Shown: piece after piece, positions 34,771 through 47,536 of the stretch
Position numbering within the stretch: the first letter of the stretch is position 1
Layout of the letters: each line of letters opens with the position of its first letter
Source: Eonycteris spelaea
Taxonomy: Eukaryota > Chordata > Mammalia > Chiroptera > Pteropodidae
Length of the DNA: 64,000 bases
Reading direction: 5' to 3'
Assembly: GCA_003508835.1 (NCBI GenBank)
Contig: PUFA01000003.1
Location: forward strand, 13,183,501 to 13,247,500
The notes under the pieces: generated by a model
The model's database searches: none
The model's input: the letters and a program-made list of their open reading frames with translations, nothing else
What the model was told of the DNA's origin: nothing
Made by a program: the position numbers and the translations under genes

Positions 34771-37754
34771 GTAAACTTAAATTATATACCAAGAGCTTCA
34801 TTACACAGAATCCCACAAAATGAAGCTATGTTTTAAATACCTTATCTTTATAGAAATGATGAATTATACCTCTGTTATCTACTATAATCCAGTTTCTCTA
34901 CTTACTTTAAAAGAAGAACAGAACTGCTAATTCTTGTCTATACATTGTGTATTTAGTAAGTTAGGCAGTTGGTTAATTATTCTCTCTTTTTTCCAGACAG
35001 CATTTATAGAGGCTTTTCTCTAGTTTCAGTCTTGCTAAAAAGAATCTTGAGGTTTCTCTAAGGTGAAAGAGAATTCGAAGTGAGGAAAGTCATCAAGGGC
35101 AATGCAAGATCAAATATATATATATTCATAGAGATGAACGACTTTCAGATGTCATTTTGACTTTACTTTTACACACACACACACACACACACACAGTGCC
35201 AAAGGAAGACAGTCCATTTTTACATTCTATACATTTCTAAGAATCCTAAGGATGTGGACATAGTAGTGGGAAACAATTACCTTCCATTCTAAACTTATAG
35301 TTAGTAATTGTTATATACATTAACTGACTGTACTATTACTTACCTCTTAGGAAACTAGTAGAAATGATATAATAAATAGTTCTCAGTGATGTTAGTGGAT
35401 CCCAAAGCATTAATCAGTAATTATAATGAAGAGTAAAGTCATTGAATTCATTTTTAGAGATTTAAACAATGACAAATCTTTGTCCCTCAAAGTGAATGAA
35501 TGCAAAGATGAATACTAAATAGCTATATACCAGTGAATTAACAGTTTTATGAACAAAATGAATGTATGAAAAAGATGATTTACCTACTACTACTGAAGAG
35601 TTAAGCAACAGAGCTTGTTTTTCAGAGCTCTTGTTATAGTACTTTTTGCCAGTAGGGTTTTTTTTCGGTTTTGTTTTGTTTTTGTTTGTTTGTTTGTTTG
35701 TTTTTACATAATTTATAATGAGCCTTTATATTTTGAACAGAAGTTTCATTTGACCCTGGGAAAGAGAAATAAAATATTCCACAAAAAGATGGAAAACAGA
35801 ACATCCTAACCCAGTGCCTCTTCATTTCTCTTTGTTTCTTTAGATTCTAGAGTATTGAAACGCTTATCATTATTATTACTGGTTTCATCTACTGTCTATA
35901 TACTTATCAAAGTAAGTTTCTCTGTCACAGCTGGAACAATCAAGATTTCTTTTGTTGCTTATAATAAATAAATACTCAATTGTGAGAATGTCCTCAGGGA
36001 AAGTTCATTAAAAAAGAAATGAAAATGCTGAGAAATAAATGGTTATTGTGATTGCACTTGTTTTGATATAATATGCAAAAATGTAATTTGCTTCTGTAAT
36101 GTCTGGAATGCAAGGAAAAAATTTAAGATGGAGAAATGGAAAAGACATTGCATTTATTATGTTATTTCGATTATCATTTTGTTTCTGAGGGTGGAAGAGT
36201 TTAGATTCAAAACACTATTTTGGAACAAAATGTAAATGTCGCTAGCTAACAGAAAAAGGGCACAGTACACAAGTGATAAACAGATAAAACTGGGCACATC
36301 TCTGGCATTTTAGAGAGATGCTTTTTTTAAATTTAATGTCTAGATGTTTGGATTTTTCTCTTTGTTTTGTTTAAAGTTTGTATTGGCAGGCTTATTCCAC
36401 AGTTTCCCACATTATTTTGCCTTCTCCTTGTTTTGGCTCAATGACAAGTTACAATTAACCAGTCAGGAAACATTGTAATAGAGATGTGAATGGCTTGAGG
36501 TAAGTGCCTGATATCAGAAAACAATTCTCTAGGTAAAATGATCCCTTTAGGGATTCAGGATAGAGGAATGAAAATTAACTTTGCTTCTTCAGATTTAATT
36601 CTCCTTACTTGTCCTCTTCCTCAAGTTATTTTCCTTTTTATGTCTCCAATGTGGATTTGCATGGCAGTTTTGTTTTTCTCAAATGGTAAGGGAAGATAGA
36701 CAAACAACAACAACAACAACAAAAACAATTAAGACAAATAAATGGTATGAACCAATGTGTTGGAGAGTGGAGGAATAAGAAAGAGAGGTAGAATGAGAAG
36801 ACGAGGTGGATCATTTCATTCAAAAGACAATAGAGACCACTAAAGGAAACAAGAATTGACTTTGAGGCATTGTTGCACCTGTTCTAAATTTCCTTATTCC
36901 TTCTCTGTTTACGTTTAACTATTACATTCAGTCACTTTGTGTAATTCCCCAAATCCAAACTTTATTCATTATTGATGCAAGCAGGTAGTACTCACTGACA
37001 GAACAATAACACATTTCAAAAACTATTGTGTGTAGGGAGACACACACACACAAGCACACACAAAATGAGACATGGAAGAAAGCCAAAGATACTTCACGGA
37101 GGGAAAATTGGGGGCACTAGGTGATTATCTAGTGACTCTGGGCCAATTAGGACCAACATTTTGAAAACATTTTTTCTAATGTCCTTGATATATAGTCTTA
37201 AAAATATACAAATAGCCACCCAAGTGTGGTAATGGAGGTGGGGCACTTTGGTGAAAATAACAGGGATTGAAGGCAGAGAATCAAAACAGAGAAAATGGAT
37301 TTGTAAAACATCTATCCTTTATTTAATACTGAATAAAAGCTACGGGCTATGTTTACATTGCAGCAGAGAAAAGAGCATGATAGATAATATTCTCTGTCCT
37401 CATGAAATTATAACTTGTAATTCAATTTACCCCACTAATAATGAAAAGATGTACACACTTCAGAGGGTAAAAGTAGATGAGAGAAACTATAAAGGAGATT
37501 GGGAAAAGAGAATATAAATGATTGTTGAGTGGCTAAAGAAGAATGGGGTAATGAAAGAGTGGAATAATGGGAAAGTGAAAAAATGTAGTGCATTGTTCTG
37601 AAAACAGTACACGCAACATATTTGGATAGACAGAAGAGCTGATTTGAACTTTCCAAAGGATGAACATACTAGAAAACCACCTATGTCATGAAAATTGTTG
37701 GTAGATATCAACTAATACAGTTTTAAAGAACTGATGAATGGCTTTAAGTAGAAC
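34771..37754. other. Unique AT-rich stretch with simple repeats, no gene seen
   Basis: Contains (AC)12 at 35171-35194, (GTTT)n at 35672-35703 and (CAA)n at 36702-36723, where the opposite strand produces a run of Cys-like codons that is not a gene. No exon or interspersed repeat is recognised. Confidence 0.5.
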
Positions 37755-37857
37755 ATTATATCAATGAAAACTAGCATGCATCATAAACCTTCGGCACAAA
37801 TCGATGCTCAACAAATAAGTGATGAAATCAATGAATAAATGAATGAATAAATTAAAA
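37755..37857 (+). repeat. L2 LINE 3' terminus with (TGAA)n tail
   Basis: 'aatcgatgctcaacaaataa' followed by 'gtgatgaaatcaatgaataa' and 'atgaatgaataaatta' matches the L2 terminus, with its characteristic TGAA-type tail instead of poly(A). Confidence 0.7.
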
Positions 37858-40189
37858 AAGTAAATGAACATAGTGCATTAAAAGAAAATTAGCCTGATGA
37901 CAATGTGAAAGTGGAGAAGTGGACTGGAGATAAAAGCCATTTCAGAAAAATAGAGGTAAGTGAGGTGACAAGGGAAGAAGAAGGAGCCAAGAAGAACTAA
38001 GGGGTATATGGTACTCCCTAGGGAGTGTTATAAAGGCCTAACTATTTAGAGAAACAGCTGTTTTAAAGGAATTGTGGAGTTAACACCAGAGCATTCATAT
38101 TTGCTGACATTGAAAATACACAGTTAGTAGTTTGAGATGTAAGACTAGACTTGGTACAAACATTAATCTGGGGATCTTATAAGAAAGCATGAACATAAAG
38201 GTTGACTGAGACCGAAGAATAGATGATGTTTTATTGAGAAAAAAAAAAAAGACTAGAGAAAGAAAAATTGAGACTGGGGAATATATTCATGATCTATTAA
38301 ACATACACTAATATATCCACACCTAAAAAGGTGGAAACTGTCCACTAAGTAAAAACAGGCTAGCATGAATATTTTGCTTATTGTGCTGTTGTGCTTGAGT
38401 TGAGAACATCTTAGGATGAAACAGTTGTTAAAGACCAATCCTGCTGCTTTGCATTTGAGCAAATTCAGGGTAGCTAAGCTGATCACTCATTTTACATTGT
38501 ACAGGAGCCTCCTGATAGAATTATGAACATTCCCTTAGGGATTCCTTGGCGAGGTCCTATTGTCTTCATTCAGCTGGACTTGTGTGTACATGTACTTGGT
38601 ATAATCTCTTTCCTAACTTATCTAAAGGAAATAAATCAACTCCCTTTTCATAAACACACATAGAACTAAAAGAAGGACATTTTGTTTCATCTTTTAGATA
38701 TAACGTTTTAGAAAGTTCGAATAACCAGAGTTAGTTTTTTTTTTGGGGGGGAGGAGGGGAGAGAAGGGTAGCATTTACTATACAAAATTATTTAAACTTA
38801 AATTTACGGTGAAAGCAAGTTTTGATAGTCAAATAAAATATTTAAAATTATAAACCAAAAGAAGTCATGACAGTACTGTTTTTATAATCCAAGGCGGTAT
38901 GGTAGCCATGTGGTGGTGGTGGTAGGGTGGCATATGAGATAAAACTCTAAGAGCTTAATGATATTTTAAATTAGGGAAATACAGACGACAACAACAACAA
39001 CAACAAAAAGGGAAGAGATAATATTTACATTCGGGGAGAGTGTTAGCAAAATTTAGAGATTAGAAATTGTATTCCCAACTATCTTTGAAGCCTCACTTTA
39101 TGTTACTAATGAATAAAATGTTTTAGGTGGTACTCTTCACTTTTGTCACTTAATCAAGTGTACCAATTAAACAGAACTCGTTAATTATTAGGAGAGCTAC
39201 ACAGAAAAAAAAATTGCCTGGAGGTTTTGGATTGTTTGCTTCCTTTTTTCTATGTTATATTTAGCTGTCTAGACTAAGTATATTTAGTTGGGGCTTATTA
39301 TTATAAGTCAGAAAGTCACCATGAACTAATTATTTTCAGTTCATTTATGTGATTAATGTTGCAAACTTGGAAACTTGTACATACCTTGAGTTGGCTCTAA
39401 TTAATCAACGTGGAGAAAAAATTCAAGGTGCCCCCACTCCTACATCCAAAGCAGTGAAGTGGTACTGGATTTCAAAGATGTTATTAGTTATTCTGGCTGG
39501 AATGAGCACATCGAAATTGCACAATCCTCTCATCCCTCTTACCTGACTCACTAAAGAATGCAAAAGTGTTTCAAATGTAGAGAATAAATACTTCTAGTAG
39601 ATTCTTCTCAGATGTAAGACTTTGCAATGAGAAGCAGGATTGTTTTAATGTCTCCACATCCAGAAAGACACATTTCTTCAACCGCAGGATCCAAAAACAT
39701 TGACTTCATTACTGTTATGAAGTCCGGCTTGAGCCAAGACCTTCAAAATCCTTACCCTTCGACAGCTGTTTGGTGGTTTATTTAGGACATCGATGGGCAG
39801 TCTCAGCACAGTTCCTCCTGGACAAGTGTCAGCATCTCCTCCAAATCTCTGTCATCTTTTGCCTTAATTGGCTCCATTAACAGGTGTTCTCAGGCCAAAA
39901 GATGAGGATTCAACTGATTCATCACTTCCTGAGGCCCAATGTCAAAGATAGCATTTGGAGCACACGGGGGTGAAGCAGAAGCTGGGAAATATGAAAAGAC
40001 CTCACAGTCCATTTGGCTTCAGTTGGTAAAGTGAAGTCAAGGGATGAATTGATTTGAATTTGAACTCTAGCCTCCATCCTAATGTCAATATAAGTATGGG
40101 ACCTCTGGTTCTTGTAACTTTCTTTCACTCTGGAATGATGCCAGTGAATATATTACTGGTACTATTACTTCTAAAATATATTTTTTGCT
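37858..40189. other. Unique sequence, possible L2 remnant, no gene seen
   Basis: The part 37870-38200 has the AG-rich texture of antisense L2 but lacks a diagnostic block. A T-run followed by a G-run lies at 38737-38768, (CAA)n at 38987-39006, and a GC-richer, repeat-free interval at 39650-40040. No exon is recognised. Confidence 0.45.
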
Positions 40190-40345
40190 TGCATTATGTT
40201 AAACATTTACTTTGCTTTTCACAGTACTATATCACTATTTCTATTTTAGCATTGAATACACTGAAGGTCAAACAACTTAAAAATCTTGCCAAAAATGTCA
40301 TAGACTCACAAAGTAGACTTGTGGATTGCCTGGGTCCAGAGGTGG
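40190..40345 (-). repeat. MIR SINE fragment
   Basis: 'ctattttagcattgaataca', 'ctgaaggtcaaacaacttaa', 'aaatcttgccaaaaatgtca' and 'gtggattgcctgggtccaga' follow antisense MIR. Confidence 0.7.
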
Positions 40346-40594
40346 GAAAGGTAATTATCTGTAAATGGGTATGAGGAATTTTATCGGAGTGGTAAAAATA
40401 TTCTAAAAGTAATTTATGATGATAGCACTTGTATATTTACCAAAAATTATTTAACAGTGTATTTGAATAGGGTGAATTTTATGTTGCATAAAATATACTT
40501 TAAAAAAATGCTTAAGAAAAAAAGTCTTAACAAAAATCACATCATTATACTCTAAACCTAGGTGCTTGCATATATAGTGTAATGCAACGAAACT

Positions 40595-40725
40595 GGAAAA
40601 CACTGAAGATCTAGTTTTCTTAAATTTGCTATAGAAAGTTGGGCAATTTATGTAATTTTTCTGGGCAGCATTTTCTCAACTGTAAAGGGAGTTCACTGGA
40701 CTAATTATGTGTCTTAAAGATCTGG
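40595..40725 (+). repeat. MIR SINE fragment
   Basis: 'agttgggcaatttatgtaat', 'ttttctgggcagcattttct' and 'caactgtaaagggagttcac' follow sense MIR. Confidence 0.65.
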
Positions 40726-42734
40726 TATTAATTACAAGAATATCTCATTGTAATGAGTAAGCTGTCCATGAATTGGCATATAATAACAGGATGAGTTTAA
40801 AAACTGCATATCAAATGATGGTTATGTAAAGGAAAGGCATGTGCAAGTACTGGTTATCACTTGATAGTGTGACTATGTGAGGATTTAATTTTTTCTTTTT
40901 TTCATTTTATTTTTAAAATAATCCAAAATAAATATTTTTAAAAGAAAGCACATTTAATTTTTTAAAGCACTAATTCTGTAAGGACATTTGCTGAAGATAA
41001 TATCATACAGAATACTAAATAGAAAATGCTGGTGTGCTGAGGGAAGAACTGAAATTCGGCTGTGATTCTTGCTTCATATCTGAAATAAAAGGTCCATAAA
41101 TTTGTGCAATTACCTAACTTTATGTAACACGTCTGAGTTTGTTTGGTTATTTGGTTTTCTTAGTAGTTTCATTGGTGACTTAACAGTTTACAGACATCCA
41201 GAGGGTGGTCCTGGGATGCAGTTAGATTTCTAGAATTCCTGAAAATAAATCTACAACTGCACAGAAGCATGAGCAAACTATAACAGGGAAATTTTATAAA
41301 CAGAATGAGAGAAGTATTTTAAAATCCACTCTAAGATATAAAGATTCTCCTTAAGAGAACTCAATATGAAATTGAATAAAGATGTAGGAGAAATATAAAT
41401 TATCAATCAAAATTTTATTTAAATTATATTTTTATATATTTACTTTCAATATCATACACTCATCATTTTCAAGTAAGATTTCATTTAGATAAATTTAATT
41501 TTATCTCATATTTTAATTTCATAATATGTTTATTGTCTAAAGAATATATCGCATCCATATTCTGAATACACATGAAATACTGTGGTTTTGATAGAGTAAG
41601 TGTGCAATAAATAGGGCTTCTTGCAACAGGGAAGGAAGAAAGAAACATTCTGAGCCTCAGTGAAGGCAGCAAGAAGACCATGAATAAATCTATGTGATGC
41701 CAAATATTTGGAATAAAAATGAACATCTCAGTTAGACACAGGAATATTTGTACTATATCTCTGAAATTTGGGACATATGAACATAAATATCAAGATGGTG
41801 GCAATTGTTTACATTTCATTCAGATTTTAGCTGAAGACTTTTAAGAATGGCTCTAAGATATAGAATCACAGTCTGTGAACTCATGTTTAAAATACTTTTC
41901 TATATATGTAAAGTATCCATTTTATAAATGCAGCAAAAATATCATTAATTGTTATTTTCGCCATTTGGAGTAATTATATGACTTATCCTTGGATTTATTA
42001 AGGGCAAAAATACTTTGTAGTTATTTTCTCCAATCCCTCTCCAAAATAATGATTCCCAGTCCTAGAAATGGATACTTAGATCCTCTTTACAATTCTTCTG
42101 AGAGAATACTCACCAACTCCGAGGAACTCAGACCCATTTTAGACTTCTATGCTTTTTTAGAAGATTGTCCCTCCCATCAAAAATAATACATATATTTTGT
42201 TTAAAAAATGTGGTTTTGTTACTAATTGCTATAGAACAACTCCATTTACATTTTCCAAAATGGCAGATCCGTGAATATTTGAGGAGGGTTACTATTTTCC
42301 AAGCTACATGTTTCTAGAATAATCTACCTTTTCTCACTTTTTTTAAATCACAGAATTATTATGAAAGTTATGTTTTGTGAATACGTGTGTGTGAGGGAAA
42401 TGGCAGTGGTGAGTTTGTTTACAAGCATACAAATACTATCACTTTGACATTGTATCAGTTATAGTATTGCCCTCAAAAGCTGCCTACTAAAACACACAAC
42501 TGTGGAAAGAATAAAATGGATATTTACAAATGTATGAAAAAGAAAGGGTGCATCAACCATAAGATAGAAACACTGAAGCAGGATTTCATCTCTAAATCCC
42601 AAGGGGCAAGATTAGGGAGCAATAACTGGAGTCAAAGAGAGTAACCATAAGAAAATCAAAAACTCTCAGCAAGAACTGTGTCCTTCAGAAAAGAGACATA
42701 GCCAAACTAACCCTGTAGTGCGCATCATGAAATA
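40726..42734. other. Unique AT-rich stretch, no gene seen
   Basis: Very AT-rich, especially 41380-41540. No repeat family or exon is recognised. Confidence 0.5.
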
Positions 42735-42925
42735 AAAGTCCCATATTCAATCTGCTCTCATTTTCCAGTGACCAGTTTTTGGCCTCTCATTGGCCAAATT
42801 TAATCAGAGGAATGGAGGCAAAAGAGCCCATTGTTGTCAACGTCCTGAAATGCAAAACAGGGCAGAAATGGGTAGAGAGGAGACCTCAAAGGAATAAAGA
42901 AAAATATCTAGCACAACTATTTGTT
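42735..42925 (+). repeat. Probable old interspersed repeat, family not named
   Basis: 'tggcctctcattggccaaat' followed by 'aggcaaaagagcccattgtt' and 'aaatatctagcacaac' resembles a sequence I know as repeated in mammalian genomes (cattggccaaa ... agagcccattg ... atatccagcaca). I cannot assign it to a family. Confidence 0.4.
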
Positions 42926-43149
42926 TTCTTTACTAATTGAGTCATTAATTATTTTTTATCCCTCAATGTCCCTCAATATCCCTCAAAAAATCCTATTTAT
43001 CCCAATACAAAATTTATTCTATAATGCTAAGATTAAAGTGCTTAGTGAAACACAGCCCACAAGAAACCAGTATGATCTGAAATATGTACAAAACTTAAAA
43101 AAATATACCTTTTATCTTAACTAGGTACATATAATAACCTGATGAATAG
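42926..43149. other. Unique AT-rich sequence with a small tandem repeat
   Basis: Three tandem copies of a 10-base TCCCTCAAt-type unit lie at 42959-42986. Nothing else is recognised. Confidence 0.5.
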
Positions 43150-43280
43150 GGATGGGTAGTATCACGATCTTTATTTAGAACTGAAAATAATAAAATTAAG
43201 GTAGTTGACCAACTTGTCTGAGGTCAGAACATTGATAAAAATATAGGTTTCACAGTTTTTTCCTTTTCCACTTTCTAAAA
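43150..43280 (-). repeat. MIR SINE fragment
   Basis: 'aggtagttgaccaacttgtc', 'tgaggtcagaacattgataa' and 'aaatataggtttcacag' resemble antisense MIR. Confidence 0.5.
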
Positions 43281-43829
43281 GTCTCCTACAAGAAACTTTA
43301 TAGAACATGGCTGTACATGCCTTTATGCTCAAAGACACATCATTTGGACAATGGAAATTTAATCTACTTTCTATTACATATATTATATACTCAAGCTTCT
43401 GTTTATTCAATATATGTGAGTTGCTCATAGAAATGTCTGCATACAGGGTCACATGCATGCTTCGGCGATGGCCACAAGAGAAGGCAACTGAGAACATTTG
43501 GGTAACTAAGCTTCATGGTAAGCTCTTCACCCATATTATAGCATGCCACAGACCATGGTATTTACATTCAGAGGGCATGTAATATAATGGGAAGCAGAAA
43601 GTGCCTTGTCAAATGAAGAGATGTGGCCAACGTGCTTCTTGCCAACTTCACAAGGAGGGACAAATGTGCTTGCACTAGAAGAAAAATGAAACATGCACAA
43701 TGTTGGGGGTAGATGGACATGGTCATTACATGTAAAGGGATTTTATTCGCAAAGTGCCAGAGGTAGAAAATCTTCCAGGAGCTGACAGAAGAAGATTTTA
43801 CAGAAAAGTGTCTATTGAGGGAAATCCTT
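43281..43829. other. Unique or unassigned sequence, no gene seen
   Basis: The later part (43580-43829) has the composition of antisense L2 and may extend the next feature leftwards. No exon is recognised. Confidence 0.4.
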
Positions 43830-43992
43830 GGAAATAAAATTAGAACGATATGCTGAAACTAGGCCATAGAGGGTCATGGATACCAGTCAGAACATGTTGG
43901 CTTTTATTTTATGAATATTTAATGTCACCGAAGACTTTTGACCAGAGCGATGATATGACAACAAGCTCAAAGGATTTTACTCTGGAAGTAGG
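43830..43992 (-). repeat. L2 LINE fragment
   Basis: 'aggccatagagggtcatgga', 'catgttggcttttattttat' and 'gaccagagcgatgatatgac' followed by 'aaggattttactctgg' equal antisense L2 (atgtagggccttgtaggcca ... tggcttttactctgagtga ... agcagaggagtgacatgat ... aaaggatcactctggctg). Confidence 0.75.
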
Positions 43993-44079
43993 TAGAGATG
44001 GGTGTCCCCTTTAGGGCACTTACTGGGAAATTCCCAGGGCTCATTCCAAGGTCTCTTCAGTCCTTCCTTTGTTCTCACC

Positions 44080-44490
44080 CACTCTTAGGCTTTGCTCACC
44101 AGACAAGTGGCAGTGATATTTCTCATAGTTACATGTTTTAAACTCCAGATCTATATAGCCAACTGTCTAGTCACTATCCACTCTAATTTTTCAAACTAAT
44201 TGCAAATCAATATGTCCAAACAATTTCATACATACATATGTAAATTGTGGATCCGTTCCAGATAGGCTCCTTTTCTGCCTATCATCTATCCATTATCTCT
44301 AGCAATCTAAGTTTATAATCCAGAAACCAAAAGTCCTTCTAGATACCTCCTCTATTATGCCAATTATATCCAACTCATCACCAAGTCTGCTTCACATCAT
44401 AATTGTTTTTCTAGTCCCCACTCTTTATGTCTCTGTGACCTACAAAAGTTTATTCTGCCAGTCTTTGGATGGTTTCTAACCCCATTTTTT
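44080..44490 (+). repeat. L2 LINE fragment
   Basis: 'aactccagatctatatagcc', 'aactgtctagtcactatcca', 'aatcaatatgtccaaacaat', 'ccttctagatacctcctcta' and 'atccaactcatcaccaagtc' follow sense L2 in order. It lies head-on to the antisense copy just before it. Confidence 0.7.
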
Positions 44491-46139
44491 TCCAGAATCT
44501 CATTGCCCTCCATATATTGTCAAATCTTCAGTGCTACAGAAAATGAAGAAAATAATCAATAAAAATAATTTGTATAAATGAAAAATCATTTCATTTTCAA
44601 AAAAAATGGAATTTGTTTTCAAAATAAATATATGTCCAATTGAGTGATCAGAATATGCATGGCCTGAAGATTCACCTACTGAGGCAGGAGCTGTGCAGTG
44701 TCAAAAGAGTTCATAAAGGATTCTAATTCATAGAGACAGAAAAATAATAGATCACAGACATAATTTCTCTTCTTGATTTTCTACAGTGTCAAAAGCCACT
44801 TAGTGTATTGTGGAAAGGTTCCTTAAAATCTCACCAGCAGTGATTAATATCTTTAAACCTGATTTTATCAGAAAAATTGTCTTCACACAGCATGGCGAAG
44901 AACGGTGCCTTTTCTATCCTGTTAAATATTGTTTGTAACACATTTGCCAAAGTGTGTCTTGGGGTTGATCAGCTCGTCCATTTTGGGTTCTGATAGGAAG
45001 ATAATTTTATGATCAATCAACAAATAGGTGTTTGCCTAATTCTATGAATTGAGCTTTTTCTTCTCTCAAAGTAAAACAATCTAATTCTACCCATAATTAA
45101 TTGGGATTTCATAACATAATTAAAATTGAAAGAGGTTCAAAACATCATGCAATATTGATCTATAAAGTTATATTATTCAATGTGTGTGTTTTTTGGTTTT
45201 TGGGTTTTTTTGTTTGTTTTTGGGTTTTTTTTTTTTTTTTTTTTTTTTTGCTATGGATGGGAGACAAAATGAATTTATGAAGATCGGTGTTCAGATGGGA
45301 CAAAACAGTTAGCATTTGGAGGAAATTTCCACGTTTTGCATGAAATAATGCAGTTTATTTTAAAACTGAATGTCTGCCCTGTTGAGCAGAGCTCTCTCAA
45401 TAGGTATCTCAGGAGCGCTTTGATTTAATGGAAGCGAAGTTCATAAACATTCATTAATATAATATTTGGGAAATATATTTTTTCCTTTTCAAAACATTGC
45501 AGTTTCTGTAAAAAAAATTTTTCCATATCAGAAAGATAAATTCTAATACTGGAAGCAATTAAAAAGAGAAGAGAAACAAAAGTTTTTCAGTGTTATCTCT
45601 CTATACCAAATGGTGAAGTGAAAAAAGAGCTCTATGAGAGATTTGTAACATTATTCATCTCTTCAGGATAAGGAAGAGCATGCTGGCAATTATTTTTTTT
45701 TCCTTTATCATTTGAATTCTGCCTTCCTCTTCCTGACCAAAACTAAATCTTGATCTGTAAATTCCTATACATTAGAAAGATTGACCTAAGACTTGAATAT
45801 ATATATATAAAGAGATACACTGCTCATGCTTCATCACTGTTTAAAGCTTTCACAGTACTTGTGCAGTTTTAGAAAGAGATCCATTTGACCATGACAAATA
45901 GAGGGTTTGGTTATTTGTGGTATACATTTGCTTTTTATGAGTCTTCCACAAACAGGAGATTCTGAGACAGCCAGTTTGGGTGTGATTCTACAGCCTGGTT
46001 TAGTGCATCCCAGATTAGGTTCACATAAAGAGAAAGTCTGCAAAATAGAACTTTCATAAGATTAAGAGCAAATGCTTTACAAACAGGAGAGCTGGGGCTA
46101 GAGCCTGCTTCTTTGAAACATGGACCTCAAATTTTCCTA
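44491..46139. other. Unique sequence with a T-rich insertion, no gene seen
   Basis: The parts 44930-45180 and 45265-45500 are repeat-free, with homeodomain-type cores (ataattaattgggattt near 45094). They are separated by a T-rich tract at 45189-45249 ending in T25. No exon is recognised. See the finding on this block. Confidence 0.45.
45189..45249 (+). repeat. T-rich low-complexity tract ending in poly(T)
   Basis: TTTTGGG/TTTG units leading to 25 consecutive T bases (45225-45249). No retroposon body is seen on either side that would explain it as a reverse-oriented poly(A) tail. Confidence 0.9.
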
Positions 46140-47105
46140 TTTCTTGCTAACAGACATGGCTCATTCTCTCATTCAGCAAATAGTGATTAGTGTTACTATG
46201 TGGTACTTTTCTAAATGCCAGAGAAATGGCATTGGACAAAGCTCATACAGCCCCTATCCTCCTGACACTTGCATTCTGAAGAGGGGAGACAAACAGATAA
46301 AACAGGTAGTATAAGTTCTGGTATATAGTGGTATGTGCTATAGAGAAAAATCTTAATTGGGAAGGGGGACTGGGAGTTTTGGGCAGTGTAATTGAAATAG
46401 AATAAGATTCACAGAAAGCTTAAGAGAGAAGATGGCATTAAAATAAAAACAAAGTTGGTGATGGGACAAACTTTGAGAAAAACTGAAATGGAATTTAGGC
46501 AAAGAGGGAAGGAAATGTAAAGGCTCTGAGATAGAAAAGTGCCTGATAAATACAAGGAATAACAAGAAGCCCAGTATAGCTGGGGAATCTAGTCAGAGTT
46601 AAATGAAGCAAGTTCTCATAGAATCTTGTAAAAGGATATTAGTTATACTCAGAGTGAGATAATATAATAAAAGAGTAGTATAAAGTGAATGATATATCTG
46701 ACTCTGTTTATACACCCAAGAGTTTGTGTATAGTGTTAAAAATAGACACAAGTGGGGTAAAGGGAAAACAGGATATAGAGTTTGGAAGGAATTATAAGAA
46801 AATTGGTTTGATTGGTTTGATGGAATTTGAAAGAGAGGAAGTGTCAGGGAGAAACTGAGCTCTGGATACATTTTTAAACCATTGTAATTTGATGAAATGA
46901 TCAGACATAAATAAAAGAGAAAGAATACCTTCAAGGTTTTTACTGGCAACCTGGAAAGATGGAGTTGTTATGAATCGTGATAGAGAAACTATAGGAAGAA
47001 TAGATTTAGGACGGCAGAACAGAGGTCTAGATTTGTATATCTTAAATTTGAAACATCTCTTAAACTTCAAGTAGAGCTGTGAATGTGAATCTGAATACAC
47101 ATGAT
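46140..47105 (-). repeat. Long L2 LINE fragment
   Basis: About 960 bases of antisense L2: 'ctcattcagcaaatagtgat', 'atgtggtacttttctaaatg', 'tggcattggacaaagctcat', 'taaaggctctgagatagaaa', 'accttcaaggtttttactgg', 'aacctggaaagatggagttg' and 'cttaaatttgaaacatctct' occur in consensus order. Small deletions are present. Minus-strand frames here (up to 116 codons) are decayed L2, not genes. Confidence 0.82.
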
Positions 47106-47109
47106 TGGT

Positions 47110-47536
47110 ATTCACAGGGAGATTAAGTTAGAAATATAATTTCTAAGAATATGATCTTATTTGGAAATAGGATTGCTGTAAAAGTAATTAGTTAACATGA
47201 GGCTATATAAGGTTGTAGGGTGGACTCTTTATCCAATATGACTTGTGCCCTTGTAAGAGGAGGAGAAAACACAGATGAATGTCATGTTACAATGGGAGCA
47301 GAGGTTGAGTGATGTATCTATAAACCAAGAAACACCAAGGATCGCCAGTAACAACACAAGGGAAGGAAAAGGCATGGAACAGCTATTCCCCTGAAGTCAT
47401 TAGACAGAGCATGGCCTTGCTAACACCTTGATTTCAAACTTGTAGCCTCCAGAACTGAGAGAGAATAAATTTATATTGTTTTAAGCTACCCAGTATATGG
47501 TACTTTGTTATAGCAGCCCTGGAAACTAATAATGTC
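47110..47536 (+). mobile_element. MLT1-type (MaLR) solitary LTR
   Basis: 'aatatgatcttatttggaaa', 'gtggactctttatccaatat', 'gacttgtgcccttgtaagag', 'gctaacaccttgatttcaaa', 'cttgtagcctccagaactga' and 'tatagcagccctggaaacta' are the MLT1 landmarks, including its AATAAA near 47464. It abuts the L2 to its left. No internal retroviral genes are present. Confidence 0.88.

Noticed and set aside
45252..45268. Possible second 5S-like box C ('atggatgggagac')
   Set aside because: Only about a dozen bases match, with no box A or other 5S sequence nearby. It is a chance match.
46599..47115. Two overlapping minus-strand frames of 116 and 107 codons
   Set aside because: They lie entirely in an antisense-oriented L2 remnant without an intact L2 protein sequence.
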